Shown here piece after piece: positions 53,270-64,000 of a DNA stretch of 64,000 nt. The DNA comes from Cymbomonas tetramitiformis (Eukaryota > Chlorophyta > Pyramimonadophyceae > Pyramimonadales > Pyramimonadaceae). Position numbers and translations under genes: made by a program. The DNA lies in the NCBI GenBank assembly GCA_001247695.2, contig LGRX02014764.1, forward strand, positions 9,647 to 73,646. Direction: 5' to 3'. The notes below the pieces were generated by a model, which searched no databases, was not told the origin of the DNA, and was given only the letters and a program-made list of their open reading frames with translations. Within the stretch, counting starts at the first letter, position 1, and every line of letters begins with the position of its first letter.

Positions 53270-54460
53270 CACACAAGCTCTCTTGAGACCAGGCTCTAGG
53301 GCGGGTACGGGGCAGCGGCTTCAGGCACAAGGCAGCAGTGCGTCGGCGGTGCGGATGCAGAGGGGCTCGGGTGGCTCAGTAAGGCTTAGGGGGTCGTATT
53401 CTTCACTAGTGAGCTCCGAGAATCCGGCTACGTGTCCCGAAGTGCGTGCTGAATGCTTTGAACCGGTCTTCTGCGGCTACGGGGTGCCAAAGGAGTCGGT
53501 CCGAGGATAAGCACCCACAAGTTGAATCTTGTCATCCCGGGTGTGGGTGCATAGTGCAGCCAATTCTTGCTACAATGTGTCAAAGGTGTCGGTCCAAGGA
53601 TAACCCACACACACACACACACACTTGGCGAGCATGGAAGGTGTGCGGCAGGGAGCATCTACGGATAGCGGGGGTCGAGGAGAGGGCGCCACCGAGGTTC
53701 GGTCTGGAGGGGCACCCGCGGGCGCAGCAGGCGGGCCCAGCCAAGCGGCATCGAGCGCCCGGGATATCTTGGCAGAGTGGGATGACCTGTCATCCCCGGG
53801 CCCAGGGATTGGGGTCTGGATTCAGGAGCTTTACAGCTGCACTCAAGAAGAGGGGACCCCCAGTAGGAAAAGTGCAGCACGACAGGATCAATGCGAGTGT
53901 GGAGCGCATTGCTCAAGTTTGCAGGGCATTCAGTGCAAGGGCTTCCGTCCCATAAAGTTGGTGTTGGGGGTAGAGGGTAGCAAGCACAGATCGATGGCGG
54001 GAGCGCAAGATCAGATGGGAGCAACCCAGTTTATCATTGTCAGCCCCATGGGGCAGCCCTTTAGAATACTGGCCGTGTCGTGGGTGGGCAAGCTCTCTTG
54101 AGACCAGGCTCTAGGGCAGGTAGAGGGCAGAGGGGTGGTGTTGAGCTTGGTGATGGAGAGATGGCTCGAGCGGATCGGGGGGCAGAGGTGTACTGGCTTC
54201 AGAGGCACAGCAGCAGTGTGCCGGCGATGCAGTTGCAGAGGGGCTCAGGTGGCTCAGTAAGGCTCAGGGGATCCCCTTCTTCAGTAGTGAGCTCCGGAGA
54301 ATCCAGATAAGATTGGTATCCCGAAGTGTGCGCTGAATCCTTTGATCCCCGGTCTGGGTACATAGTGCAGCCGGCCTTCTGTGGCTACATGGTGCCAAAG
54401 GAGTCGGTCCCAAGGATAAACCACACACACCCGGCCCCGCCTTGAAGGAGGTTCTCATTG
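53270..54460. repeat. Duplicated segment of about 200 bp, two diverged copies
   Basis: AAGCTCTCTTGAGACCAGGC begins copies near 53275 and 54088. Both continue with CAGAGGGGCTC(A/G)GGTGGCTC, AGTAAGGCT and AGTGAGCTCCG, then CCAAAGGAGTCGGTCC(C/G)AAGGATAA. A CA microsatellite (53603-53622) lies in between. No gene is supported. Confidence 0.75.
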
Positions 54461-54720
54461 CTCAGCCCCGCACGGCTGTTTGGCCGATGTAGGCCTGATC
54501 CACCGAGAAGATCTGTGCCTGCGGAGCTGGCACACCCCTCTCTCTCTCCAACATCATCCTAACTGGCTGAGCATATATCGCTGCGCCCTTTCCCGGTGCC
54601 GATCATGGAAAAGTGCCCACCCTCCTTAGGGGGGCAGCCGCAGCTAGTCCTTGGCCAGATCCGTGCCAGATCTGTGCCAGATCCTGATAACCTGGCCTTG
54701 TCCCCGGCAGCCTCCAGTAC
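54453..54720 (-). pseudogene. Relic of a DIRS-type tyrosine recombinase
   Basis: The minus-strand reading has CGCPPKEGGHFSMIGTGKG, which aligns with the catalytic box CVPPEGGHFSGHSTRKGAC of the recombinase at 43.2-44.3 kb, followed in another frame by FSVDQAYIGQTAVRG at the place of the Tyr box (SSAIHSYIDP). The key His/Arg are changed. A strongly decayed second DIRS insertion is inferred. Confidence 0.45.
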
Positions 54721-54723
54721 CTC

Positions 54724-54942
54724 TGGGCATTCTGATTGGCGGAGCCATCCTGGCGCACTCCTCTTGCTTGCATGTCTGCAGGGGGGCAGCCTCCTCTGGG
54801 CATTCTGATTGGCGGAGCCATCCTGGCGCACTCCTCTTGCTTGCATGTCTGCAGGGGGTCAGCCTTCTCTGGGCATTCTGATTGGCGGAGCCATCCTGGC
54901 GCACTCCTCTTGCTTGCATGTCTGCAGGGGGTCAGCCTTCTC
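54724..54942. repeat. 73-bp tandem repeat, three copies
   Basis: GGGCATTCTGATTGGCGGAG starts units at 54724, 54797 and 54870; near-identical, each ending CTGCAGGGGG(G/T)CAGCCT. Confidence 0.9.
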
Positions 54943-55868
54943 TGGGGAAGATGCCGGCTGGCCTCGGCTTCTTTCTACTGGAGGTAGCCATCGAGTCTTC
55001 CCTCAAACACGATTATGTCCACCAGGGAATTTGAGCTTGCACTGAGCTGCATGCGTGGTTCCATTTTGCCGGTGAAGTTCCTTTCCGTGAAGTTCCTTTG
55101 CAAAAGTGCAATAGAACGGAGCTGAGTGCGCGTATGTTCGGAATCCCGCTGGTAAACCTGGCAGGGTGTCGGCTCTCCCTCTCTCTCGGAGGTATCGAAG
55201 CGCCACCTGTCAAAAAAATTGTCTGAAGGCTCGCGGCGTAGCTCAGTTGGCAAAAATTGGCGCCATTTTTTTGGCAACCACTGACATCCCTAAAACGATC
55301 CCGTGGGCTCCCACTTCAGACAGAATGGCATCATGGCATTCCATCTCAGGATTCCGTCTAAATATTCAGTCAATCGGACGGTCACGTGGATTGATGAAGG
55401 CAAGAGAAGGGATGGAAGGTAGAAGGAGGGCAGAAGGGGATATCGTGAAGAGTGGGGACCCTCAGCACGGGTGATGCTCGGGGCAATTGGGTTAAGGATG
55501 GCTATGGGAGTAACAGAGAAGGGAAAGGGGGCTGATGAGGGGAAACAGGGGGTAAGGCTTCCGGCTGTGCAGTTTCATGCCGTGCCACGCCTCCCCTACC
55601 TGCGCTGACCCCCAGGGTGTCACAGTGATGCGATTTGGAGTGATTGTACCGGTGCCCAATTCTGTGCCATCATGATTTCTGACCATTCCTGACACAGCAG
55701 TGGGTTGAACAGAGACACATTGCGGCGTGGTATGCTTTCCAGAATGCGTGCTAAACTCACAGAAAGGTGTCACACGCATTTCGCATGTACATCGCCTGCT
55801 TTTAGCCTGATTAGACACGAGCCGCGACTGAGGTAGCATGTACACGATGCCTTGACTCTCGGTTGCAG

Positions 55869-56236
55869 CTTTCTAAGTGGTTGGCCACTGGGGTGGCACG
55901 GATTTGGAATTGTAGGTTTCTGCTGTGGCGAATTTTGTTGGAGAACGGCAGGTTGGACAAAGTACCTGAGGGCTTGGTGTTAGTAGATGCATATGGACTC
56001 CCGTCAAAGCCTAAGCAATTATTATTATTGCAATCTCCTATCAAGCTCGAATCCGAGGAGGCATTGTTCAAGGAAGAGCTGCCTGCAGCATGTTCCAAGG
56101 AGACGTCGATCAAGGAAGAGCCTTCCTTCGTGATAGAGGAAAGCGTTCAACCAATGAACGAAAATCCGATGTTTCCTTTCGAAGAGGTTCCCCTTTCAGC
56201 GCGTGAGAGCTCACTGTCGGTTACAGATCGGCTGTA
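55869..56236 (+). CDS. Terminal exon, acidic C-terminal region, putative membrane protein
   Basis: After the acceptor TCGGTTGCAG there are 121 codons to TAG at 56236: LSKWLATGVARIWNCRFLLW, RLDKVPEGLVLVDAYGLPSK, then Glu/Ser/Pro-rich sequence (SPIKLESEEALFKEELPAAC) ending ESSLSVTDRL. Non-repetitive, with coding-like composition and a clear acceptor. It probably is the cytosolic C-terminus of the upstream membrane exons (inference). Family unknown. Confidence 0.45.
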
Positions 56237-56257
56237 GGTAGGTAGCATTCGTGGCCT

Positions 56258-56287
56258 ATGTTATTATTATTATTATTATTATTATTG
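56258..56287. repeat. (TTA)n microsatellite
   Basis: About ten TTA units just after the terminal exon. Confidence 0.9.
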
Positions 56288-56299
56288 CAAATTTGATAT

Positions 56300-57540
56300 A
56301 TATATGAGAATATGATTTCCCTAAGGGCCCCAGCCAATGAGCACAGCTCTCCCAAGGAATTCGCCAAAAGCTGACGGTGGGCTTCACTGGCACGCGATGC
56401 CGCGCCCACACCTCTTAGAGCTCTGGCAGCCCTCGCACTGCCTGCAACGGGATCATGCCGCTTCGTCTGCATCTGGTGCTTCCTGTTCTCCTTCCGTCCG
56501 GAGCACAAAGGTCTTGTTAGAGCGCCACATCCTGCTGCTGAAGCCCTGCCCCCATCGCTGGCCGGCAAAACGTGCCAAAAGCAAGCATTGTGTAAGTGCA
56601 AGCTCTCCCAGTTCCCGCCCCAAGAGCGTCTGAGCACGTCCTTATGCACCCGTGCCACCGCCTCCGCAGGCAGCCTCTTCAACTCAATGTGGGCAATGTG
56701 ATTGCGAGTGGTGATTGTGACGGATTATGGCAATATGACATGATGGTATGAAATAATATGATAGCATGGTATACCATGGCAGTAGTGACATATCATGATA
56801 GAGTGACAGTCCTGGACAACTCTTTGTGGGGGTGGGCATATTGCAAGTGTGGGACGAGTCCAGAGTATAGTGTACACAGTACAGTAAGTGAATATTCACG
56901 CACAATTGGGAAGTGAAGAGTAGAGGGAACTGTGCTTGACATCGGTAGCCAATTATACTGAGGACTGCAATTGTTTCAACGGCAGTTAAAGAGTCCAAGA
57001 AATGTCGGTGGCGGCAGATCATCACAGGCCCCAGGCACCACCGACGGCGAGTTATCCGTCGTCCCGTCGCATATCCTCATCGGGAATGCCACAGCGGAGC
57101 ACCCGACACAGAATACAAATAGCAGAGCCACGGTTGGTGGTCAATGCCATGTGAGCAAACCCCTGTGTAGAATGGCTGCCGAAGAATAGTCTGGCTCTGG
57201 CACGCTGACAGCCGCCTCTGGCACCAAAGGCGCAGACACCGTGGGCGGAATAAACTGTGGTGGTGCAATCCCCATGGGGTTGTCGCCCGTGGGTGCAAAT
57301 GCCCAGAGGTGAATGCCGCCATCGCCGAAAGGTACGGCAGGAGAGGTGTGCTCCCGCCTGGCATCCTGGTGCACAGCTGCGCAGCGGGCGGGATAGTCCG
57401 CCCGGAGCAGCGATAGCACTGTGGATGGCTGTACCATCGATTGTGCTCCACGCGACAGGTGATGCAGAAACAGTGACAAAGGGCTCAGGCTTACCCCCAC
57501 GCAGACATAGATGCGTGAAGGTCGTTTCATCGTTGGTATC
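56300..57540. other. No gene recognised
   Basis: Several overlapping GC-rich frames on both strands, none with a recognised domain. The minus strand at 56690-56600 reads LPAEAVARVHKDVLRRSWG, weakly like KEAQLNRSGLVQVHKDMRHR at about 51268-51200; a shared old repeat is possible. Confidence 0.35.
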
Positions 57541-57544
57541 GTAG

Positions 57545-57985
57545 TTACATGGCCTGAAACCGAACGGCCATAGTGTCGTTCTCGAAGTCCTCGGCCAGCG
57601 GGCAGTAGTCGGCGGGGACGGTGATCTTATCGCTTGGCATGTGCTGGCAGTCACAGCGGCCAGTGCCGCACTCTGCTGTTTCGCTTGCAAATAGGATGCT
57701 TGCAAGCGGGGATATAGTAACTCGCCGGTGGACGTGGAGAACAAACCCACCTTAGCACTATACGTGTGCTGGGGGTAAACGCCCGGCCGATGCATGGGCG
57801 CGTACATAGATATATTGCCCACCCTCAGAGTCCATGGTCGGGTTCCTTGTCGCTCACGGTGTTGTATCAGCTGCTAACTTCTTCATGGTAGCATTCAGCT
57901 GCTTCGTCGATTTCTCCATCTTGTCGGCGTGAGATTCAAATGATGTGGCTCGGAGTCGTCGTAAATCTTGAAGGATGTGTGTGGG
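57545..57985 (-). pseudogene. Broken unrecognised coding remnant
   Basis: Two readable minus-strand stretches in different frames: ATSFESHADKMEKSTKQLNA then TMKKLAADTTP and a stop (57854), and further down QHMPSDKITVPADYCPLAED then FENDTMAVRFQAM and a stop (57545). The first looks like a coiled coil. Family unknown; it may be a retroelement Gag piece. Confidence 0.3.
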
Positions 57986-58469
57986 GGCTGATCTAGCCAT
58001 GAGTGGCTAAGCGCGACGCCTGAGATGGGCTGAGCGCCCCAACGGCGCGTTCGCAGCACTTTGCGTCTGCGGTATGACATAATTCGACTGTTGGGAAGGT
58101 TGCGGACACGTCACGCGTTCCCTGTGTTGAATTTATCGTTGCCTTGATCCTGGTCCTCCTAGAATTTCGTTGGTTCTTAGCTACCGACTACCGTATGGGT
58201 GTTCGGAGAGCTCACAAAAATTCGCACACGCTCCACACAGCCACATTCTGTCTTATATGATGACCCCGTTTTTCGGCACCCTTCGCCGCCGCCCCATTTT
58301 GCGAACGTTAAAACTAGCTCGGGCTGTCTCTATAGGCATCCGTTGGTCATAAACCTAGGATCATGAGTGAGTATTTCGGCGGGTCGCCGGAATTTACCGA
58401 GTGTCTTCGACGCCTCTAGTGCGCACCAATCAGCGACGCCCATGACATCAAGATACATACAACGATCTT

Positions 58470-60735
58470 TCTCTGCGTTTTTTTGCGAGCTTGTGATTTA
58501 GAAATTGTGTGGAAGCCGTGGCGCGATGTTTCCTTGTTCAGAGAGGTAGCAGCATGGCATCTTGCCCTCGCGGGATCAACCCCGGTCTTAGTTGGCCATG
58601 CTACCTCACCCGATGTGCTACTATCCCTAGCTAACATGAAACATCTTGCGCTGGTTAAGTTGACTATTATTCACCGACTGACAATCGTTCATCCTCTAGG
58701 TGCGGTAGGTGGATACGTCAGGCCTTTTGGGATCTTGGCGCGAAGCCGGCTGTGGTGCATTTTATCGTATCCTGGCGAATGTTATGTGCTTGCTCTGTAT
58801 GTTATCTTCTTTATGATCATCGTAGTTGACATTTTGTTTTAGGTTTACAGATAGTAACAGCGAATGAATAGTGACCAGAAAAGAAATGGCAACATTCACC
58901 TGCCATACTTGCATATGTTTATCTGCCCTGTCATCTTTGTAATTTTTTACCGTATTTACTTTACATTTTACTTTCCGCACACAAGGATTAGAGCCTATCC
59001 GTAGAAAGTGTTAGTTAGGAAAGTATTGATCACATATACCATCCACACATACAACTGACTTTGTTCTCAAAGCCCTCTGCATATAGATGGAAACCGCAAG
59101 AGTATCAAAATCTGACCATGTTATTTTTATGTACATTTGTGAGGAGTGATTATGTGACGTAGACCACAGGGATATCAAGTGAGTTTTTCATGTTTCCCAC
59201 AACATCAGTGTTCCCTCACTGAGATGGCAGGCTATGGTAGGTACTCCAAGAATATCTACACAACTAAATGTTTACACAAACTATAATATTATTTACGAGA
59301 TGTAACAACTACTATATACAAAGAACTATGGCACTTAGTTCTACAACTTTGGCGTTATGAATCCAGGGACCTCAACACTCCCCGTACTTCGTAGGCACTT
59401 GTCAACAGGGTCAGGTATCTATCTGAGCGACAGATGCCCCAGACTGCTGCCAACATATTTCCCCAGCACATCAAAACACTGCTTGTTTAAAACTCCGAGT
59501 GTCCCAAGAACATCTCCGTGATGAACAACGCAAGGATCCCCATCATAGCTGCACGCCCGTTCAGCATCTCGATGTCCGGTGTAAAACGTGCGATGTGACC
59601 ATCTGTCACCTTGGCGGAAGGCGGCTTGTCCAGGCCATTATCCTCCACACCCTTGAACTGTGGAACAACGCGTCTATTAGTCTTTGCAGCAACAACAGAA
59701 AACAAGGACCTTTCCGATAAGGCGGAGCTCTAGTCGAAGTGCAGGCTTACCTTGGGAACGTAGGACGCCACTACGATAACCACGGCAGACAACACAGCCA
59801 GGTAGAAACCAGTGTTTGGGTAGCTGACAGTCCTCGTGGTCTCATCCAACAGAGCGAAAGTGCGGGTGTTAACAACTTGCTTGCTAAGCGAGACATGAGA
59901 GTCCAGCTCCACAAGCAAAGCGCTGACGAATCCGACCATTCCGACGCGGCCGTTCAGAATTTCCTGAGCCACAAAGCAGGCATCATCAGCGCACGGGATC
60001 TCCAATGTGTTATTTGAACAGCACAGGGGAAGGCGAGGTCCTCGGGAGATCGACTTGCAGGTGGAGAAAACACGAGCTACACAAGAGCTATTTGGGCATA
60101 CCGCAGAGCGCCAGTTAAAGAACGTCTCGCCAAAGGCGTTCAAGTTTTCGGTGCCGTCCTCGCCCATGGGACCTCCGTATGCGACAGTGCCGTCGGCGGG
60201 GTCGAGGACATCCTTCTTCTCCTCAGCTTCGGCCTTTGCCTATCAAAGAATACCCAGACCGCATGAGGATGCCGTATACGCACCGGAGAAAGTGCGTGTA
60301 GCTGAAGTGCGAACTAGCGCACGCTAAATAGGCGTTGAGAATCGGAGCGCAGGCACAGTCATTACATAACCTCAGGGTTTGAGACGGCAAACGCTCGATC
60401 AACGTTCAGTTACAAGCTGACGGTGTTCCGTATCACGCTCACCTCATCAGAGATTACCACAGGTTCGGGGACATCACACCGAACGGCCATGTTCCTGCGG
60501 GCCTGCACACGAGCAGCACGTGCTCCAGCCAACCGAGGGCTCACACGGACACGCGAGGTGTGGACGCCTGAGGTACGGGCCACGAACTTGGTTGCCATCA
60601 TGCTGGTCGTCATAGATTGAGCCATATTTTTCAGTGTGTGAAAAGAATAGGTGTAGAGGCAGGAAATTTGAGGTGAGAATTATGGTGGTGTTCGCAACAA
60701 ATGAATATCTATACGCAGATTTCTCAATTGGATTG
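58470..60735. repeat. Left arm of a large inverted duplication
   Basis: Matches 61283-63560 as complement, including the whole ELIP-like gene, its 5' UTR, its 3' flank and the GTGATTTAGAAATTGTGTGG flank. Coding parts are almost identical. The distal 3' flank (58850-59200 against 62800-63230) is more diverged. Confidence 0.85.
59487..60625 (-). CDS. ELIP-like chlorophyll-binding protein, minus-strand copy
   Basis: Four exons: 60625-60443, 60239-60102, 59963-59751, 59657-59487 (183, 138, 213 and 171 bases), all with GT...AG introns and phase 0; about 234 residues. The N-terminal about 50 residues (MAQSMTTSMMATKFVARTSG... rich in Ser/Thr/Arg/Ala) fit a chloroplast transit peptide. Three membrane helices: EILNGRVGMVGFVSALLVEL, TGFYLAVLSAVVIVVASYVP and EMLNGRAAMMGILALFITEM. 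Helices 1 and 3 carry the E-x-x-N-G-R/M motif of the LHC superfamily, whose Glu, Asn and Arg bind chlorophyll and pair helices. Length and helix order fit the three-helix early-light-induced proteins, which protect thylakoids under light stress. Head-to-head with the plus-strand copy. Confidence 0.88.
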
Positions 60736-61385
60736 TTCATGACATGGCAGATATCGACGTGGTCATTCTCTACATTCACAAGTGGACCAACAATAGAATT
60801 GTAATAGGTCCAACTAAGATCGAAGCACCCGCGTTAGAAGAGTATCTTTTATTCTTTATACTAGGATATATACATCGGGGCAGCGAACTATAGCGTGGAC
60901 GTGCAGGTCAATGACACATGGCATTACATGGTACAACTTGTCAGGAACTGAGAAACACCTGGAGACCAATCTGGCGGATGGTGGAGCTCAATGCAGAAGG
61001 GCGACGCGAAAGTATCTCTGTCGTTTCCAATTGGGAGTTCCTGCGCAATTTTGAATTGATTGATGCCAGTGCCGGTGAACATGAACGATGAAGTTATTTA
61101 TTTTTTCCTCCAGCTGGAGGAAAAATCAAAACACTCGTCACTTCAAAATTGAAAATGACTACACACGACAGGCGAGGGGAGCCGAGCAGCCGACTGCGAG
61201 TCTCAGTCCGCGACTTCAGTCAAGAGACGGGGGGAATAGTAGTAAGTAGATACGTAGATGCGTATCTACTAGTCTTTAGTTTATGGAATCTGCGTATTAT
61301 AGATATTCCTTTGTTGCGATTGAACACCATAATTCTTCACTTCACTTTCTGCCTCTACACCTATTCTTTTCACCCACTGAAAAAT
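60626..61385. promoter_or_regulatory. Divergent intergenic region between the two ELIP-like genes
   Basis: The 5' UTRs are inverted copies up to about 60735 and 61283 (AATCTGCGTA...TAGATATTC; CTGCCTCTACACCTATTCTT). The central part (about 60740-61280) is unique and holds no gene; it must contain regulatory sequence for both genes or one promoter lies within the arms. CCTCCAGCTGGAGG (about 61109-61122) is a perfect 14-bp palindrome, extending to TTTTTCCTCC/GGAGGAAAAA. Confidence 0.6.
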
Positions 61386-63560
61386 ATGGCTCAATCTATG
61401 ACGACCAGCATGATGGCAACCAAGTTCGTGGCCCGTACCTCAGGCGTCCACACCTCGCGTGTACGTGTGAGCCCTCGGTTGGCTGGAGCACGTGCTGCCC
61501 GTGTACAGGCCCGCAGGAACATGGCCGTTCGCTGTGATGTCCCCGAACCTGTGGTAATCTCTGATGAGGTGAGCGTGATACGGAACACCGTCAGCTTGTA
61601 ACTGAACGTTGATAGAGCGTTTGCCTTCTCAAACCCTGAGGTCATGTAATGACTGTGCCTGCTCTCCACTTCTCAACGCCTATTTAGCGTGCGCTAGTTC
61701 GCACTTCACCTACACGCATTTTCTCCGGTGCGTATACGGCATCCTCATGCGGTCTGGGTACTCTTTGATAGGCAAAGGCCGAAGCCGAGGAGAAGAAGGA
61801 TGTCCTCGACCCTGCCGACGGCACTGTTGCATACGGAGGTCCCATGGGCGAGGACGGCACCGAAAACTTGAACGCCTTTGGCGAGACGTTCTTTAACTGG
61901 CGCTCTGCGGTATGCCCAAATAGCTCTTGTGTAGCTCGTGTTTTCTCCACGTGCAAGTCGATCTCCCGAGGAACTCGCCTTCCCCTGTGCTGTTCAAATA
62001 ACACATTGGAGATCCCGTGCGCTGATGATGCCTGCTTTGTGGCTCAGGAAATTCTGAACGGCCGCGTCGGAATGGTCGGATTCGTCAGCGCTTTGCTTGT
62101 GGAGCTGGACTCTCATGTCTCGCTTAGCAAGCAAGTTGTTAACACCCGCACTTTCGCTCTGTTGGATGAGACCACGAGGACTGTCAGCTACCCAAACACT
62201 GGTTTCTACCTGGCTGTGTTGTCTGCCGTGGTTATCGTAGTGGCATCCTACGTGCCCAAGGTAAGCCTGCACTTCGACTAGAGCTCCCCCTAACCGGAAA
62301 GGTCCTTGTTTTCTGTTGTTGCTGCAAAGACTAATAGACGCGTTGTTCCACAGTTCAAGGGTGTGGAGGATAATGGCCTGGACAAGCCGCCTTCCGCCAA
62401 GGTGACAGATGGTCACATCGCACGTTTCACACCGGACATCGAGATGCTGAACGGGCGTGCAGCTATGATGGGGATCCTTGCGTTGTTCATCACGGAGATG
62501 TTCTTGGGACACTCGGAGTTTTAAACAAGTAGTGTTTTGGTGTGCTGGGGAAATATGTTGGCAGCAGTCTGGGGCATCTGTCGCTCAGATAGATACCTGA
62601 CCCTGTTGACAAGTGCCTACGAAGTACGGGGAGTGTTGAGGTCCCTGGATTCATAGCGCCAAAGTTGTAGAACTAAGTGCCATAGTTCTTTGTATATAGT
62701 AGTTGTTACATCTCGTAAATAATATTATAGTTTGTGTAAACATTTAGTTGTGTAGGCATTCCTGGAGTACCTACCATAGCGTGCATTCTCAGTGAGGGAA
62801 CAGTGTAGTTCTGAGAACAACTTACATGAAAAACTCACTTGATAACCCTGTGGTATACGTCACAGAATCACTTCTTGTAAATGAACATAAAATTCGCATG
62901 ATCAGTTTTTCCATAAACTTTGACAGTTTCCTCTAGATTCAGTGTGGTTTGTCAGTAAAATTAGTCATATATGCTGTTGATTTATGTAAACAATATTTTC
63001 TGAACTGACACTCTCCACAGATGGGTTCGAAACCTTATCGGAAGAGGGTAAAATATTACCACACATATCACATGTAAAGCACATATACCATAAACAATTA
63101 CAACGAAGACAGAGCAAATAATCGTGTAAGTGAGGGAGGCGAACATTGCCACTTTTAGTTATCACTTATCATTTACTGACACTATCGGTAAACGTAGAAC
63201 AAAATGTTAACTACGCTGATCATTAAGAAGATACGGCACAGAGCAAGCATATGATATTCGCCAAGAACCGAGAAAATGCACTAGAGCCGGCTTCGCGCTA
63301 AGATCCCAGAAGGCTTGGCGCATCCTCCTGCCGCACCTGGAGGATGAACGATTGTCAGTCGGTGAATAGTAAACGCAACCAGCGCAAGATGTTTCATGTT
63401 AGCTAGGGATAGTAGCACAGCAGGTGAGGTAGCATGGCCAACTAAGACCGGGGTTGATCCCGCGAGGGCAAGACGCGATGCTACCTCTCTGAACAAGGAA
63501 ACATCGCGCCACTGCTTCCACACAATTTCTAGATCACAAGCTCGCAATTCTAAACACAAG
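61283..63560. repeat. Right arm of the large inverted duplication
   Basis: Complement of 58470-60735; see that entry. The outer edge is near 63560 (GATCACAAGCTCGCA). Confidence 0.85.
61386..62524 (+). CDS. ELIP-like chlorophyll-binding protein, plus-strand copy
   Basis: Exons 61386-61568, 61772-61909, 62048-62260 and 62354-62524, the same lengths and phases as the minus-strand copy; predicted 234 residues. Start ATG is preceded by CTGAAAAAT, shared by both copies. Intron 1 differs slightly between copies (for example ACCTACACGCA against AGCTACACGCA), while the read exon sequence is the same apart from synonymous changes in exon 1. The second exon (EKKDVLDPADGTVAYGGPMG, NLNAFGETFFNWRSA) is the stromal part before helix 1. 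Thylakoid location and photoprotective role are inferred from the family. Confidence 0.88.
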
Positions 63561-63977
63561 ATCGCAAAAAAACGCAGAGAAGGCAAGCACATAAAACTGT
63601 CAGACATCATCACACGGCGAGGCGGCCATACGGAGGAATTTGTGCGTGTGAACTAGCAAAAAGAAATTGGACAAAGACGCGCAGAAAAGCCGAGCCAACC
63701 GATTCTGAGCCAGCAGCGCAGAGAAAACATCAGACCGGATATACAAACGCGGTTATAACGTGACAACACACAAAACCATAGCGAGCGAAACACTGCTGAC
63801 ATCCGCATGTACAATTCCCACACACAGAGCAGCGCATTCTGGCCGCCAAGATCCGCACACTGAGAAATCTTTTCCGCTTTTGAAACTGGCGGCCAAACCG
63901 CTGCCTGATGTGCGAGAATGCGGCATGATGGCGTAAGCATTCTTATGTTGTCCATGCGTTACCAATCATTGTGTATT
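63561..63977. other. No gene recognised
   Basis: Flank outside the inverted duplication; short frames only. Confidence 0.5.
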
Positions 63978-64000
63978 CCTGCTATGGCTCAGCTGGCTAA
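63978..64000 (+). tRNA. Possible tRNA 5' end, cut by the window edge
   Basis: TGGCTCAGCTGG matches the RNA polymerase III A-box consensus (TRGCNNARYNGG), and the preceding CCTGCTA could be the 5' acceptor strand. The rest lies outside the window, so the anticodon cannot be read. Confidence 0.2.

Noticed and set aside
55225..55300. tRNA-like A box (GTAGCTCAGTTGG)
   Set aside because: No B box (GGTTCGANTCC) follows and no cloverleaf can be drawn; probably chance or an old tRNA-derived fragment.
57052..57822. 256-codon minus-strand frame
   Set aside because: Better coding-like sequence lies in other frames of the same stretch; the long frame has no recognised domain and crosses them.

Overview
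This is eukaryotic nuclear DNA, most likely from a green alga (Viridiplantae, perhaps prasinophyte-like). The best host genes have spliceosomal introns, and one family, an early-light-induced-type (ELIP-like) chlorophyll-binding membrane protein, is plastid-targeted. The lineage is inferred from gene content and from the type of retroelements; no rRNA or organelle marker is present. Host genes are sparse. Most of the window is layered transposable elements, many inserted into each other, plus minisatellites.

Layout. 0.3-3.4 kb: minus-strand gag-only retroelement. 3.5-7.3 kb: palindromes, a 1.07-kb TIR element inserted in a minisatellite, and a 150-bp triplicate. 9.0-11.9 kb: chromovirus integrase/chromodomain remnant with an apparent intron and its 3' LTR. 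12.6-14.9 kb: host gene for a six-EF-hand calcium-binding protein. 15.5-17.3 kb: LTR/primer-site remnant and a second gag copy. 17.4-24.7 kb: decayed minus-strand Ty3/gypsy chromovirus that carries, besides RT, RNase H, integrase and chromodomain, a Dam-like NPPF domain and a cytosine-C5 DNA methyltransferase; a 281-bp hAT-type MITE sits inside it. 25.2-30.8 kb: 5'-truncated LINE with exact 12-bp target duplications. 30.8-34.8 kb: third gag copy, split by a 2.54-kb TIR element that holds a 367-bp dimeric satellite. 36.2-38.6 kb: solo LTR abutting a small non-autonomous LTR element. 38.6-40 kb: low-complexity DNA and an inverted repeat. 40.7-56.2 kb: exons of one or more membrane-protein genes, interrupted by a DIRS/PAT-like tyrosine-recombinase retroelement (43.0-47.8 kb) and by coding minisatellites. 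58.5-63.6 kb: large inverted duplication carrying two head-to-head ELIP-like genes with the same four-exon structure.

Most notable system: two unrelated transposon lineages here (the chromovirus and the DIRS-like element) both carry methyltransferase-type domains together with chromatin-reader-type domains (chromodomain; Tudor-like). This suggests that elements in this genome recruit DNA or chromatin modification functions. The chromovirus copy has both an adenine-type NPPF module and a full set of C5-MTase motifs, and its integrase-chromodomain frame overlaps the MTase start by 10 bases. All these element copies are broken by stops and frameshifts, so activity would lie with intact relatives.
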